DNA of 64,000 nt, taken from Bacteroidia bacterium. Its GTDB lineage: Bacteria; Bacteroidota; Bacteroidia; J057; JADKCL01. The stretch spans positions 186,001-250,000 of the forward strand of contig JACJYV010000005.1 in NCBI GenBank assembly GCA_020635905.1, in the 5' to 3' direction. The position numbers and the translations under genes were made by a program. Positions within the stretch are counted from its first letter, which is position 1; every line of letters begins with the position of its first letter. The notes under the pieces were generated by a model. It was not told the DNA's origin. It ran no database searches and was given only the letters and a program-made list of their open reading frames with translations. This document shows, piece by piece, positions 17,701 through 27,164 of this stretch.

Positions 17701-19019
17701 TCGATCTTAAACTGACGGGTCTCAGAAGGGGAAATCAGAATTAGCACCATAATCAGAAAAAAAATGGTGAATGCATTGAGGGATGCCGAAAGCCACGACT
17801 CAAAAGTGGCAGAAAACAGCAAGCTGGCAAGAAAAGGAGCCAGAAACCTGAAATTTCTGACCTTAAAAAACAGATTGATATAGAAAAGCACCTGCATGGC
17901 CAGACCAGCAATTCCAGTGTTGATCAAAAGAGCGAGATACGAATTGTGTACTCCTCCCTGGTGGCCCAAAACGGACAAGGAATTGGGCATGTGATTCCTG
18001 AAAACATACTCCTCAAAATAAAACCCGTGTCCAAAAACCGGACTTTCATCGATGATTTCCAGGGCCCAGGTCCAGGCAAAAAAGCGCCCGCTACCTGAAT
18101 CCACGTTAGAAAGTCTCAGGTAATCACCCATTCCCAATGCAACCACGATTTCATACACGGGAAGCGCGTAAATCAAAAGGGCAAGAAGGGGTAAAATGGC
18201 TCCAAAAAAGAGCACCATTCGTTCAATTGTGCCCTGGAGAGCCAAAAACGAAACCCCAAACAGGATGACTGCAAACAGTGCGTTACGCGAGGAGCAAAGT
18301 AAGAGGGAAATTATAAGCAGACCAAACGAAAAGAAGCGGTATTTTCGGTCAAAATTGCTTTTCTGGGAGAAGTAATACACATAAATGGGCAAAGTAACTG
18401 TCACCAGGTTTCCCATCCCATTGGGGTTGCCCATCAGCCCCCTGTAGCGGACACTCCCCAGGTAAAAAACAAAACTGGGCGAAATCAAAATCAGGGCCAA
18501 TCCAATCAGCAGGACGATATTGATCAAATGAATAACGTCCAGCAAAAACCCGCCACCATAGGTAAACACATAAAACCTGATGAAATGAAAAACGTTGAAA
18601 AAGAGAAGGAAATAAGAAATCGTTTTGAACATCCCCAATTCAAAAACCTTCTCTGAATAGATATCATTGTGGAGAACTGCAATCAGCGCCACGAAAAAGA
18701 AAGGCAGGAACCAGAGAATGTTCTTATTGATCTGATAAGCGCCTTTGGCCAGGTCGTTAAAGCTTAGCAAGGTCATGGTCACCAATATGACCACCCTCAG
18801 GTTCTTGGAAAATTCAAGAAAACCCGCCCTACTATCCCCCAGGATCAAAATGGTGAAAAATGCAATCAGAATTAAATCCGGGCGCCTGATATAGTAAAAC
18901 CAGGCTATGCAGAAGGGCACAAAAACGTAATTGAACTGGGGCAGGTAATTGCCAATCACAAACCAGATTGGCAAGCACACGAAGTAAAAAAGATAATATT
19001 TCCTTAAAAAATCGATCAA
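17697..19019 (-). CDS. O-antigen polymerase/ligase-like membrane protein (Wzy/WaaL superfamily)
   Basis: A 440-residue integral membrane protein with about 11-12 hydrophobic helices, starting at YYLFYFVCLPIWFVIGNYL. The large periplasmic loop at about 310-365, containing GSGRFFAWTWALEIIDESPVFGHGF and a later HNSYLALLINTGI, is the signature of the O-antigen ligase/polymerase superfamily. In a locus with Wza, Wzc and CpsB, the Wzy role (polymerising repeat units in the periplasm) is most likely, though a ligase cannot be excluded by sequence. It overlaps the downstream glycosyltransferase by 4 bases and follows a 105-base gap after the sulfotransferases. Confidence 0.86.
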   Translation of the reverse strand: MIDFLRKYYLFYFVCLPIWFVIGNYLPQFNYVFVPFCIAWFYYIRRPDLILIAFFTILILGDSRAGFLEFSKNLRVVILVTMTLLSFNDLAKGAYQINKNILWFLPFFFVALIAVLHNDIYSEKVFELGMFKTISYFLLFFNVFHFIRFYVFTYGGGFLLDVIHLINIVLLIGLALILISPSFVFYLGSVRYRGLMGNPNGMGNLVTVTLPIYVYYFSQKSNFDRKYRFFSFGLLIISLLLCSSRNALFAVILFGVSFLALQGTIERMVLFFGAILPLLALLIYALPVYEIVVALGMGDYLRLSNVDSGSGRFFAWTWALEIIDESPVFGHGFYFEEYVFRNHMPNSLSVLGHQGGVHNSYLALLINTGIAGLAMQVLFYINLFFKVRNFRFLAPFLASLLFSATFESWLSASLNAFTIFFLIMVLILISPSETRQFKIE

Positions 19020-19124
19020 AGGCCTTTGCTTGCTACGATTCCATGTACGAACCCCGTATTCACCACAAAAATGAGCAAATTATGTGAAAAGTACTCAGGG
19101 AATATGGCGCGGGGGAACTAAAGT

Positions 19125-19994
19125 TCAGGTTTTTCCCAGATTTTTCTTGATCCAAACCAGTGGAAGCAATATCAGACCCCGAAACAGGAACTTCAATACT
19201 GCCTTTCCGCCCCGTTGAGGTTCGAAAGTCAGGCGAATCAGATTCTGTACTTTCAGCGGCATTTGCCGCTTATATCCTTCAATCCTGGACCTGTCCAGCT
19301 TGTACTCACGGTGCTCCACTGCATCCGAAAATGGACGGGAAATATACATTGGCGCAAGGTTGAGACCTGTCTTTGACAGCAATTCACTGCGCAAATCCAC
19401 CTCTTCCAATACCAGTTGCTCGTAGGATATTTCCAGCAGACACTCCTCAGATTGGACGATTTCCCGGGAAGCCTGGCGAAATTGTTCGTAAGAAAGCATG
19501 GCCGAAAAATAACGCAGGAATTTGTGCTGTTTCAATCTGCCTGGCAGGCGGTCGGCCAGCAGGGGGATCCACTGGGTAAAAGCCAGGGACTGAATGTTGG
19601 CGCAGGGATCGCGGTGAATGAAAATGAAACGTGCCTTGGGAAAATCGCGGCAAATCTCCCTGAAATACAAAGTATGGATCGGGCTTTTCTCCACAAAAAC
19701 CTTGATTCCCGCTTTCTGACGATACTTTTGCATGGCCAGACGAAAAAAATCCAGCGGATTCTGAGCGGCCGCAAAGATCTCCCTGATTTCCTCTGCTGAA
19801 AACAAAAACTGGAAATAGGGAGAATCCAGGTAGGGCTGCAATTGGTAAGACTGGCGGTTAAAACTGCTGTAAAACTGGCTTTCCTTGCGGGAACCGCCAA
19901 TCTCAGGCTGATCTTTGACCAGCATATTCAGCACCAGGGTGGTACCCGAACGAGGCGCTCCCACGATGAAAATCGTGTCCAGTTCAGTTTTCAT
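19125..19994 (-). CDS. Sulfotransferase family protein (1)
   Basis: A 289-residue protein with the PAPS 5'-phosphosulfate loop VGAPRSGTTLVLNML near the N-terminus and the 3'-phosphate site ARFIFIHRDPCANIQS in the middle, both hallmarks of sulfotransferases. It would move sulfate from PAPS to a hydroxyl of a carbohydrate. A hydrophobic C-terminal patch (FLFRGLILLPLVWI) may anchor it to the membrane. The start at 19994 overlaps the stop of the upstream sulfotransferase by 4 bases; a further in-frame ATG at 20024 lies inside that gene. It is one of three such genes in this locus. Confidence 0.9.
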   Translation of the reverse strand: MKTELDTIFIVGAPRSGTTLVLNMLVKDQPEIGGSRKESQFYSSFNRQSYQLQPYLDSPYFQFLFSAEEIREIFAAAQNPLDFFRLAMQKYRQKAGIKVFVEKSPIHTLYFREICRDFPKARFIFIHRDPCANIQSLAFTQWIPLLADRLPGRLKQHKFLRYFSAMLSYEQFRQASREIVQSEECLLEISYEQLVLEEVDLRSELLSKTGLNLAPMYISRPFSDAVEHREYKLDRSRIEGYKRQMPLKVQNLIRLTFEPQRGGKAVLKFLFRGLILLPLVWIKKNLGKT

Positions 19995-20860
19995 GGAGCT
20001 TCCTCCCTGAAAAACGGCTCCCACTGCGTTCCAATAAAGTAAGTCCTGAGTTCCTCAAAATTCGCGACCAAATCAGACAAAGGCAGGGTATTTTGTTTGA
20101 TCAGAATGGAAAAGGTTTTTCTGGGTTTTACTCCCAAAAACTGAAAAACCTTTTCAAAGGTGGCGTTGGCATCATTTTGTAGTTGGTCATAACGCACCTG
20201 CAAGACTTCGTGGTCGGCAAAAAAAGCATCATACTGATCCTGAAATGCCTTCAATTTTTCGAAATAAGCCTTGGTTTCCGCAGGGTCCAGGTAAATTTGA
20301 TTGACCTTCAACAACTTTTGCTCCATGGCTTTTTGGGAAACACTTACCTTTTCGCCTGTTTGCTTCGCCAGCAAATCAGAAACCAGAATGCGAAGCATAT
20401 TTTCCCGTTTCAGATGAATGACTTTCAGGTCTTTCATTCCTTCCAGGGCCTCTTTGAGGCCCTGAAATCCTTCGTGGGACAGCTGAGGATAGAAAATTTT
20501 GAACCCGACTGCCTTTACCCCGGGCGAATAGGGACGAAAAACAAAACTCTGCAAAAACTGAGCAGAATCTCTCTCCCGCAAGGGAAAATCAGCCGGATCT
20601 TCGCTCCCGTGCCCATATACCCCATTTCCCCAAAATACCTGCTTGGGATAAAAAACCTCAGAGTAACCCACCACCTGCGGATGAGAATTGAGCAGACTCA
20701 CCAGATAATTGGAGCCGGTGCGATACCATCCCAAAATGATGAATCGCTGATAATTTTCTTTGGCCGGCCACAAACCCAGTCTGACCAGGCGATCCGTTAT
20801 ATATTCGCCCAACCGCTTCAGGCCAACCAGGGGCCGGGCTATGTACTGGGTTGGATTCAC
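19991..20860 (-). CDS. Sulfotransferase family protein (2)
   Basis: A 289-residue Stf0-like sulfotransferase. The PAPS-binding loop reads IILGWYRTGSNYLVSLLNSH, with S/T residues in place, and LKVIHLKRENMLRILVS matches the 3'-phosphate-binding block. The loop YEVFYPKQVFWG-type region after HPQVVGYSE is also typical. It likely sulfates the same glycan as its neighbour or another position of it. The ATG overlaps the stop of the upstream glycosyltransferase gene by 4 bases. Confidence 0.88.
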   Translation of the reverse strand: MNPTQYIARPLVGLKRLGEYITDRLVRLGLWPAKENYQRFIILGWYRTGSNYLVSLLNSHPQVVGYSEVFYPKQVFWGNGVYGHGSEDPADFPLRERDSAQFLQSFVFRPYSPGVKAVGFKIFYPQLSHEGFQGLKEALEGMKDLKVIHLKRENMLRILVSDLLAKQTGEKVSVSQKAMEQKLLKVNQIYLDPAETKAYFEKLKAFQDQYDAFFADHEVLQVRYDQLQNDANATFEKVFQFLGVKPRKTFSILIKQNTLPLSDLVANFEELRTYFIGTQWEPFFREEAP

Positions 20861-22044
20861 TTTTGAGTCAGGGCGATTACCCGCTTTGCATTATGGGTCC
20901 AGACGAACTCCTTCATCACCTTTTGGTGAAAATTTACCGCAAGTTTTTCAGCGAATTCCTGATTTTCAGCCAATTTGTCCAAAGCTTGCGACAGGCTTTC
21001 AGGCTTGGCAGGGATCAATAATCCATCCTGCTGATCAACCATTACCTCGCGAACAGACTCGGTATCCATGGCGATTACGGGACGGGACATGGCTCCATAT
21101 TCAAAGATCTTGACTGGCGAGCAATACCAGGCAGTTTTGGCCAAAACCGTCACATCCATGATTTCCATGTAGCTGAACACTTCCCGAAAAGGAACATTTC
21201 CCGTGAAAATTACCCGCTCTGCCAATCCCATTTGGCGGCTCAATTCCTTCAGATTAGGCACATCCCAACCATCTCCAACAATCAGGAGCCTTGCCTCAGG
21301 TTGATGCTGGCCAAATTCTGCAAAGGCACGGATCAAAATATCCACCCCGTGCCAGGGCTGCACAGAGCCCACAAAGCCGACCACCCATTTGCCCTCCAGT
21401 TGATACTTTTCCCGGATACTGCGGGTCACTTCCTCAAGCGGCCTTACGGAATCTGGATTGACACAATTGGGCATGACCAGAAAGCGGTTTTTGGGAATCC
21501 CATGGCGCAGGGTGTAGTACTCCCGCAAAGGGCCCGAAACCACGATCACTTTGGAAGTCCGGGTCAATTGCTGCTTCTCCAAAGCCTTGGCTTTGGCCAG
21601 ATAAAGGGATTTGCCCTGCAAATGCTGCCTCTCTGCCACATAGGGTGCATTTACCTCCAAAACATGAAAAATCCCCCGCTCTGAGGCAACTTCCACCCCG
21701 GAAACCTGGGCATAATTGGCCCGTTCATAGATAAAATCGGGCTTGAAACGCTCAATTTCTCTACGCAAAGCCGCTTTTGCTTGCTGATCAAAGGACAGAA
21801 GACGCAGGTCTTTGAGAGATTCCCAGAATATTTTTGGGGTCATCCCCTTAATAATTCGCTTCATCAGGGAAGGTCGGGGAATGTCTTTGGATTCGTCATC
21901 CAGCGTGGTGCCACCCATGATCAGAGGCAGCACATCATGCCCCAGCTCACGAAATGCAGCGATCATTTCGCGCATGTGAGTTCCATAGCCCGAAGGACTG
22001 GCCAGATTCAGGTGGGGATGGGGTGAATAATAGAGAATTCGCAT
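20857..22044 (-). CDS. Glycosyltransferase family 4
   Basis: A 395-residue GT-B enzyme. N-terminal MRILYYSPHPHLNLASPSGY and THMREMIAAF form the acceptor domain start. The C-terminal half has VVGFVGSVQPWHGVDILIRAF, LLIVGDG and the donor site VTVLAKTAWYCSPVKIFEYGAMSRPVIA with the conserved Glu. The start at 22044 shares one base with the wecB stop (TGATG), so an in-frame extension to 22068 inside wecB is rejected. The sugar used is unknown. Confidence 0.93.
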   Translation of the reverse strand: MRILYYSPHPHLNLASPSGYGTHMREMIAAFRELGHDVLPLIMGGTTLDDESKDIPRPSLMKRIIKGMTPKIFWESLKDLRLLSFDQQAKAALRREIERFKPDFIYERANYAQVSGVEVASERGIFHVLEVNAPYVAERQHLQGKSLYLAKAKALEKQQLTRTSKVIVVSGPLREYYTLRHGIPKNRFLVMPNCVNPDSVRPLEEVTRSIREKYQLEGKWVVGFVGSVQPWHGVDILIRAFAEFGQHQPEARLLIVGDGWDVPNLKELSRQMGLAERVIFTGNVPFREVFSYMEIMDVTVLAKTAWYCSPVKIFEYGAMSRPVIAMDTESVREVMVDQQDGLLIPAKPESLSQALDKLAENQEFAEKLAVNFHQKVMKEFVWTHNAKRVIALTQK

Positions 22045-23141
22045 CAGAATTCCCCCTTTCTGAGCCATTCAACGATGCGTTGAGTAGCTTTTCCGTCCCA
22101 AAGGGGTGGAATTTCCCCTTTTTTATAAGTACCTTTCAGGATCTGATCAATGTGGTTCAGGATCAGGGGAGGGTCCATGGGTAGCAGGGTATTGGTGCCC
22201 AGAGTAACCGTAATGGGCCGTTCAGTATTGGGTCGCAGGGTCAGGCAGGGAATCTGCCTGAAGGTGGTTTCCTCCTGAATGCCACCACTGTCAGTAATAC
22301 CAAAGGCACAATCTGCAACCAGTTTCTGGAAATCAAAATACGAAAGAGGCTCCGTCAGCACCAAATGATTCATTTGGTGCAACTCTGCTCCAAGTCCAAA
22401 TTTCTCGGCTTGCTTGAGGGTTCTGGGATGCACGGGGAACACCAGATGCATTTGCGCGGTGATGGCACGAATCACCTCCATCAGTTTTTCCATTTCCTCT
22501 GGATCGTCCACGGTGGCGGGCCGATGCATGGTCATAAGGGCAAAGTTCCCTTTGCTTACTCCCAATTCAGTACAGATTTGGGAGGCAGAAATTTCCTTCT
22601 CAAAGGCTACCATGGTATCAATCATGGTATTTCCCATCATCAGCAGCCGTTTTTCTTCCTTTCCCTCCCTGCGCAAATGATTCAGGCCGCTTTGCTCGGT
22701 AATGAAATACCAATCGGCCACTTCATCCGTAAGAATACGGTTGATTTCCTCGGGCATGGTACGGTCAAAACTACGCAAACCACTTTCGAGGTGAGCCAGG
22801 GGAATGCCCAGCTTATGGGCCGCCAAAGAGGCGGCCAGGGTGGAATTCACATCCCCGGGCACGATCATCAGGTCCGGACGAAAAGATTCATTGACGACCT
22901 TTTCGAGCCTCAGCATGATTTCGGCCGTTTGGGAATTGGGACTTCCAGGGGGAATTTCCAGGAAAAAATCAGGTTCCAGTCCAAATTGCTGAAAAAAAAC
23001 GGTGGACATTTTATCGTCGTAATGCTGGCCAGTATGCAAAATCCGAAAATCAAATTCTCCCGGAAAGCGGCCAAACTCCCGGGCAAACTGGGTTACCTTG
23101 ATAAAATTGGGGCGGGTGCCCACTACGATAAGTATTTTCAT
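22044..23141 (-). CDS. wecB: UDP-N-acetylglucosamine 2-epimerase (non-hydrolysing)
   Basis: A 365-residue cytoplasmic enzyme that interconverts UDP-GlcNAc and UDP-ManNAc or a related 2-epimer, supplying an amino sugar for the polysaccharide. Family motifs are VVGTRPNFIKVTQFA at the N-terminus, ILHTGQHYDDKMS, VPGDVNSTLA, LESGLRSFDRTMPEEINRILTD, TMHRPATVDD and DSGGIQEETTF. Length is normal. The gene follows the glycosyltransferase C-half by 3 bases and shares one base with the next gene. Confidence 0.95.
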   Translation of the reverse strand: MKILIVVGTRPNFIKVTQFAREFGRFPGEFDFRILHTGQHYDDKMSTVFFQQFGLEPDFFLEIPPGSPNSQTAEIMLRLEKVVNESFRPDLMIVPGDVNSTLAASLAAHKLGIPLAHLESGLRSFDRTMPEEINRILTDEVADWYFITEQSGLNHLRREGKEEKRLLMMGNTMIDTMVAFEKEISASQICTELGVSKGNFALMTMHRPATVDDPEEMEKLMEVIRAITAQMHLVFPVHPRTLKQAEKFGLGAELHQMNHLVLTEPLSYFDFQKLVADCAFGITDSGGIQEETTFRQIPCLTLRPNTERPITVTLGTNTLLPMDPPLILNHIDQILKGTYKKGEIPPLWDGKATQRIVEWLRKGEF

Positions 23142-23144
23142 GGA

Positions 23145-23825
23145 CTATGGAGTCAATACCTGATCAAATACGGCTGCGAGCTTCCCGGTAAGAGCCTCAA
23201 AGCTAAAGTTTGAGCGAATATATTCAAAATCAGGACGAAATTCTTCTTCCTTTTGGTCCTTCTTCTCATACAATTCGAGCAATCCATCCGCAATTTCAAT
23301 TTCATTACGCGGGTCGCAAACTTTCGCCAAACCGCTCTTCAACAGAATTTCGCGGCAATCTGACTCTGGAGCCAGGGCCAGCACGGGTTTTCCCAATTGC
23401 AGATATTCGTACAATTTTCCCGGAATAAAAAGCGGCCTTTGGCCGCCCAATCCTGATTCCAAAGGCAAAAACATCACCTGACAGGTGGCCAGCTGCTGCA
23501 TGGTTTCATCCCGTGATTTGTAGCCTTCAATTTCGAGCACCTCTTCCACCCCCATTTCCTTTGCCTGGACCTTCAATACAGGGTCAATGCTGCCCCAGAA
23601 ATTCAGCCGCAATGCGGCCACCACTTCGGGACGGGTTTCCTTCAATTTTTGGATTCCCTTCAGCAAAAAATACCCGGAACGGGTAGAAGGATCCACGGTC
23701 TTGACCCGGTATTCCCAAAACATTTGCCTGAACCATCCGCCCAAACCTGGTTTTTCACTTCCGGGAATGTGTCCGCGAAGGCGCCCGGCATAGCCGATTC
23801 TGAATATTCGGGGGTCAGAAGCCAT
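23145..23825 (-). pseudogene. Glycosyltransferase, C-terminal half of a split gene
   Basis: A 226-residue frame that encodes only the C-terminal Rossmann half of a GT-B enzyme: RIFRIGYAGRLRG opens it, and FLPLESGLGGQRPLFIPGKLYEYLQLGKPVLAL is the donor-binding site. The N-terminal half is in another frame just upstream (23815-24477), overlapping by 11 bases. Normally a family 4 chain runs VITNGFD, a 10-15 residue linker, then this strand; here the linker is missing. So the pair looks like one gene broken by a small deletion or base error; two separately made chains that reassemble is the alternative. Confidence 0.65.
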
Positions 23826-24477
23826 TGGTAATGACCTCCATTTTTTCCGCAGGCAGCAAGTCCCGCTTCAGGTACAACTTTTTCACCTCAGGGGTATTTA
23901 CCACCAACTTATCCGCTCCGTTAAGCCACTTTTTCTCCATCCTGCGCGACCAGTTGTACTGCAATTTACCCGGCCATTTCCACATGTAACCATCCGTCCA
24001 GGGATCGCGCAGGTCGGCCACCCATTTGAGTTCAGGATTTCGAGTTTTCAGTATAAATCCCAGCAAAAGGGCTGAAAAAGGGCCAGAAGAGGTATAAACA
24101 AGTTTGATATTTTCCTCTTTAATCAGCTTTTCTGCCACAGGTAACGCTTCAAAGGGCCAGCGGGACGAAGGTTCGAAGAATTTTGGGAAAGCCAAAAACC
24201 AGGCCACGCGAAAGAGCCTGGCTTTTTGCAATAAACGGGCCCAACCTGGCATTTTCCCGGCCGGGGTGCGCACAATTTTCAAATCCGCAGGAATCTGATT
24301 CAGCAATCCGGGGTCCATTTTATGCGGTCCCTGGCGGATGGATTCTTCATCCAGAGTCAGTACGATGGGTTCATAGCCAAATTTGCCCAAATGATTCACA
24401 AAATGGATCGACCGGGTGACCCCGGGTCCGCCCATGGGCGGAAAATAATTGGCAATGAAAAGTACCTTTTCCGACAT
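23815..24477 (-). pseudogene. Glycosyltransferase, N-terminal half of a split gene
   Basis: A 220-residue frame with the acceptor domain of a GT-B glycosyltransferase. It begins VLFIANYFPPMGGPGVTRS and runs to ADLRDPWTDGYMW and LVVNTPEVKKLYL, all typical of the family, then stops at VITNGF, exactly where intact homologues continue into the second domain. The stop is TGA in TTCTGACC, and a +1 shift there would read on as Asp-Pro-Arg into the C-terminal half. Length of the two halves together (about 440) fits one enzyme. Confidence 0.65.
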
Positions 24478-24486
24478 CAGATTTGC

Positions 24487-24900
24487 TTATTCAGGCTTAC
24501 AGTAACGGTCGGTGATCTCGCGGATCAGACCCGAGGTAGAGAGTCCGTGGCTGCGGTCCGTGTAGTAAATTTCAAAAGGCAAATCAGGTCCCGTAATCTC
24601 CTTGCCGCGGTAATCCTCACCCAAAAAGCGCACATCAATCGGCAATTTTTGCATCAGTTCCAGCAACTCTTCTTCAGAATTATAATCCAGCACCTCATCC
24701 ACATACACGCAGGATTCCATCATGAGTTTGCGCCTTTCCAGAGAAAAAATGGGCTGATTTTTGTGTGATGGAAGATTTTCCGCCCGGTTCAACGCCACAA
24801 TCAGGTAATCGCACTGAGATTTGCACTCCTTCAGCATCAGCACATGACCCGGATGAAACAGGTCAAATACTCCACAGGCGAATCCGGTTTTTTGCGACAT
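24487..24900 (-). CDS. Nucleotidyltransferase (TagD/RfaE C-domain type)
   Basis: A 137-residue cytidylyl/adenylyltransferase. The N-terminal GVFDLFHPGHVLML holds the HxGH catalytic motif, and STSGLIREI near the C-terminus matches the second nucleotide-binding motif. It would activate a sugar or polyol phosphate with CTP or ATP. Together with the SIS isomerase and PfkB kinase at 27.1-28.5 kb, it can form a heptose-like activation route (HldE split into two proteins). It leads the long glycosyltransferase run, 9 bases before the next start. Confidence 0.9.
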   Translation of the reverse strand: MSQKTGFACGVFDLFHPGHVLMLKECKSQCDYLIVALNRAENLPSHKNQPIFSLERRKLMMESCVYVDEVLDYNSEEELLELMQKLPIDVRFLGEDYRGKEITGPDLPFEIYYTDRSHGLSTSGLIREITDRYCKPE

Positions 24901-24904
24901 TTTC

Positions 24905-25100
24905 TTTGTGAGATGTTAGATTATTAGATTTTAGACTTTGAGATGTTAGATTTTAGAGGTTAGTCCTGAGTCGTTAGTCACTTGTTTTTAGTTTTGAAAG
25001 ATAGGGAAATAAAGAAATCAGCGATTCCATCAGATTTTTTCTATCATCTTAAATTTATCTAACGTCTGATATCTAAAATCTAACCATCTAAAATCTGTTC
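24905..25100. repeat. TTAGAT-type AT-rich intergenic repeat, inverted arrangement
   Basis: The left part repeats GAGATGTTAGATTTTAGA words; the right part (about 25060-25100) has the same words on the other strand (TCTAAAATCTAACCATCT). A GTTAGTCCTGAGTCGTTAG word lies between. Similar tracts occur at 29806-29840, 42632-42716 and 44701-45034, always beside minus-strand glycan genes. Origin unknown. Confidence 0.6.
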
Positions 25101-26087
25101 TCAAAAATAGCCATAATCCTTCAGATTCACCCCAAAATCCTCCTCCAACCTGCGGTTGGAGGCCGCATGCAGCTCCATGATCTGCCTGCGTTGGTCCGCT
25201 TTGATCCAGTTTCCCTTCACCCCGATCACCCGGTCGAGCAGGCGCAACACGTTCAGGAAGGTCATTTTCCGTGAAATACGAAACAAATAAACCCAAACCC
25301 GGCCTTTCGGCCGCATTTTACCCAGCCAGGCACTGAAAGGCTGCTGAGGAATGAACCCAAATCCGTTGGACTGGCTGTTTCTGAAGCAGGGATTGAACCA
25401 CAGGGCCAACCTGGAAGTGGATTTCGACAACCCACGGTTGACTTTTTTCTTTGGTTTGGGGGGATAAAATGGGGTCAGACCTGCAAAGGCAAAAATCTTG
25501 TCCAGAAAGCCCTTGCTATCCTTTTTGATTTCCTCGTAGGGCAAAACCAGCACATTTTCCCGGTCAAAAAGTTCCGCATAAACGTCCACCATCCAGGCAT
25601 AGTCCAGCTTGTGCACATCTATGTTGAGGCCGCCATTATAGCGGTAGGACCCAAATTTACCTTGTTCAAAATTCAAAAAGCGATTCACTTTTTGCGCAAA
25701 ACCCACCTGCAGTGAATGAAGATAGAGCGATTCCAGAAAATCATCCTGCCTGCGCAGGGTGATCAGGATTTTGGCCTCAGGAAAAAGCTCTTTTAGCATG
25801 GCCGCTCCCTCTTCGTGGTTCATAAAATTATGCCACGGATGCCCGGACAAAGATTCATGACTGATCAGCAAGGTTTTTTCTCCAATTCGTTCCCTCGCCG
25901 CCGCAATCCTGGCCTGCAAGGCCCCCACGTCCTCAAAACGGCGGTGTTTGAAAGGCAAATGGAAAATCAAATCCCACAGATCATGGTCCCGCCCATAATA
26001 AAATGCACCCTCCACCTTCGGAAACACCTCCTTTTGCAAAAAAGTGGTGGCCGTTTTTGGCATTCCAACGTGAATAATGGTTGACAT
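25101..26087 (-). CDS. Sulfotransferase family protein (3)
   Basis: A 328-residue protein with the PAPS-binding loop IIHVGMPKTATTFLQKEV at its N-terminus and the 3'-phosphate block AKILITLRRQDDFLESLY in the middle. LISHESLSGHP is also typical of bacterial carbohydrate sulfotransferases. It probably sulfates the polysaccharide made by this locus. It is the third sulfotransferase within 7 kb. The gene is separated from its neighbours by repeat DNA on the downstream side and 156 bases upstream. Confidence 0.88.
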   Translation of the reverse strand: MSTIIHVGMPKTATTFLQKEVFPKVEGAFYYGRDHDLWDLIFHLPFKHRRFEDVGALQARIAAARERIGEKTLLISHESLSGHPWHNFMNHEEGAAMLKELFPEAKILITLRRQDDFLESLYLHSLQVGFAQKVNRFLNFEQGKFGSYRYNGGLNIDVHKLDYAWMVDVYAELFDRENVLVLPYEEIKKDSKGFLDKIFAFAGLTPFYPPKPKKKVNRGLSKSTSRLALWFNPCFRNSQSNGFGFIPQQPFSAWLGKMRPKGRVWVYLFRISRKMTFLNVLRLLDRVIGVKGNWIKADQRRQIMELHAASNRRLEEDFGVNLKDYGYF

Positions 26088-26243
26088 TCCTGGTTTGAAA
26101 ATGGGCTGGTAAAGGATGAATCACAAATCCCACAGAGCTACTTTTGACTTTTCTTCCCTCCAGAAAATCAAACCTGAAAATGAATCCAGATAACCTCTGT
26201 ATACTTTGTGTCTTTGTGTTAAAATTAACCCTTGCTATTCCTG

Positions 26244-27164
26244 CTACCCCCTCATCTCCTCCCGGATAAACTGATCCAGGCTCAGTTTGGGCTCCCACCC
26301 AAAGAGATCGCGCGACTTGCGCACATCTGCCCAGGTAATTTCGGCTTCGCCGTGGCGGGCAGGAATAAACTCATATTCGCCTCCCACAATTTTGGCCAGA
26401 TCCAGGATGGAAAGGGTCTTTCCAGCCCCGATATTGAAAGCCGTATTGAGATTTTCGGGATGAATGGCCGCTTTGTAGCAGGCGTCGGCCACGTCCAGCA
26501 CGTGCACAAAGTCGCGCTTTTGGGTCCCGTCTCCCGTGATTTGCATGGTCTTGCCGTTTTTGGCTTTGTCAATGAAGATCCCCACCACGCTGCTGTAGGC
26601 CGCAAACTGGTTGTCGGGATTGAAACTGCGCGGACCATAGGGGTTGAAAAGGCGCAGGTTCACATAATCCAGCGGGTAGCGCTCTTCCAGCATTTCCAGG
26701 TACTTTTCCAGCTCATATTTCTGGAAAGCGTACGGATTCATGGTCTTGATGGGCTCCGTTTCGTTGGTGGGAACCGTGTCAGGATTACCATAAATGCTGC
26801 TGGACGAGGTATAAATCATGCGGGGAAAATACTCCTCGCGAATCATCAGTTGCAGCAGGTGAATGCCGCTCATCAGGTTGGCGGTCACGTGGTCCTCCAC
26901 CCACTCATAGCTGGGCTGAATGCGGGGCAGAGCAGCCAGGTGAAATACCACCTCAAACTGGCGCAAAGAGCTCAACTGGCTCACCTCACGCTGGAAAAAC
27001 TGGAAGTTGGGATCGTCAAAACGGTGAGAAATATTGTCCTCATTTCCCGTGCTGAAATTATCAATACCCGTGATCTTCCAATCGGTTTCATCCAAAAGGT
27101 AATCGAGCAAATTGGAGCCGATAAATCCGGCTACCCCGGTGATTAGTACGTGATTAATGTCCAT
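26244..27164 (-). CDS. NAD-dependent sugar epimerase/dehydratase (SDR)
   Basis: A 306-residue extended short-chain dehydrogenase. The Rossmann motif is GVAGFIG (residues 10-16), the catalytic Ser is in YTSSSSIYG, and the YxxxK pair is in NPYAFQKYELEKY. The pattern is that of UDP-glucose/UDP-GlcNAc/UDP-glucuronate 4-epimerases. It makes an activated sugar for the glycan. The start overlaps the SIS isomerase gene by 11 bases, so both belong to one operon with the kinase and methyltransferase. Confidence 0.92.
   Translation of the reverse strand: MDINHVLITGVAGFIGSNLLDYLLDETDWKITGIDNFSTGNEDNISHRFDDPNFQFFQREVSQLSSLRQFEVVFHLAALPRIQPSYEWVEDHVTANLMSGIHLLQLMIREEYFPRMIYTSSSSIYGNPDTVPTNETEPIKTMNPYAFQKYELEKYLEMLEERYPLDYVNLRLFNPYGPRSFNPDNQFAAYSSVVGIFIDKAKNGKTMQITGDGTQKRDFVHVLDVADACYKAAIHPENLNTAFNIGAGKTLSILDLAKIVGGEYEFIPARHGEAEITWADVRKSRDLFGWEPKLSLDQFIREEMRG

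Noticed and set aside
23815..23825. Programmed +1 frameshift like prfB
   Set aside because: The TTC-TGA-C context is similar, but the upstream Shine-Dalgarno-like element is missing and the linker is deleted, so a mutation or error is simpler.
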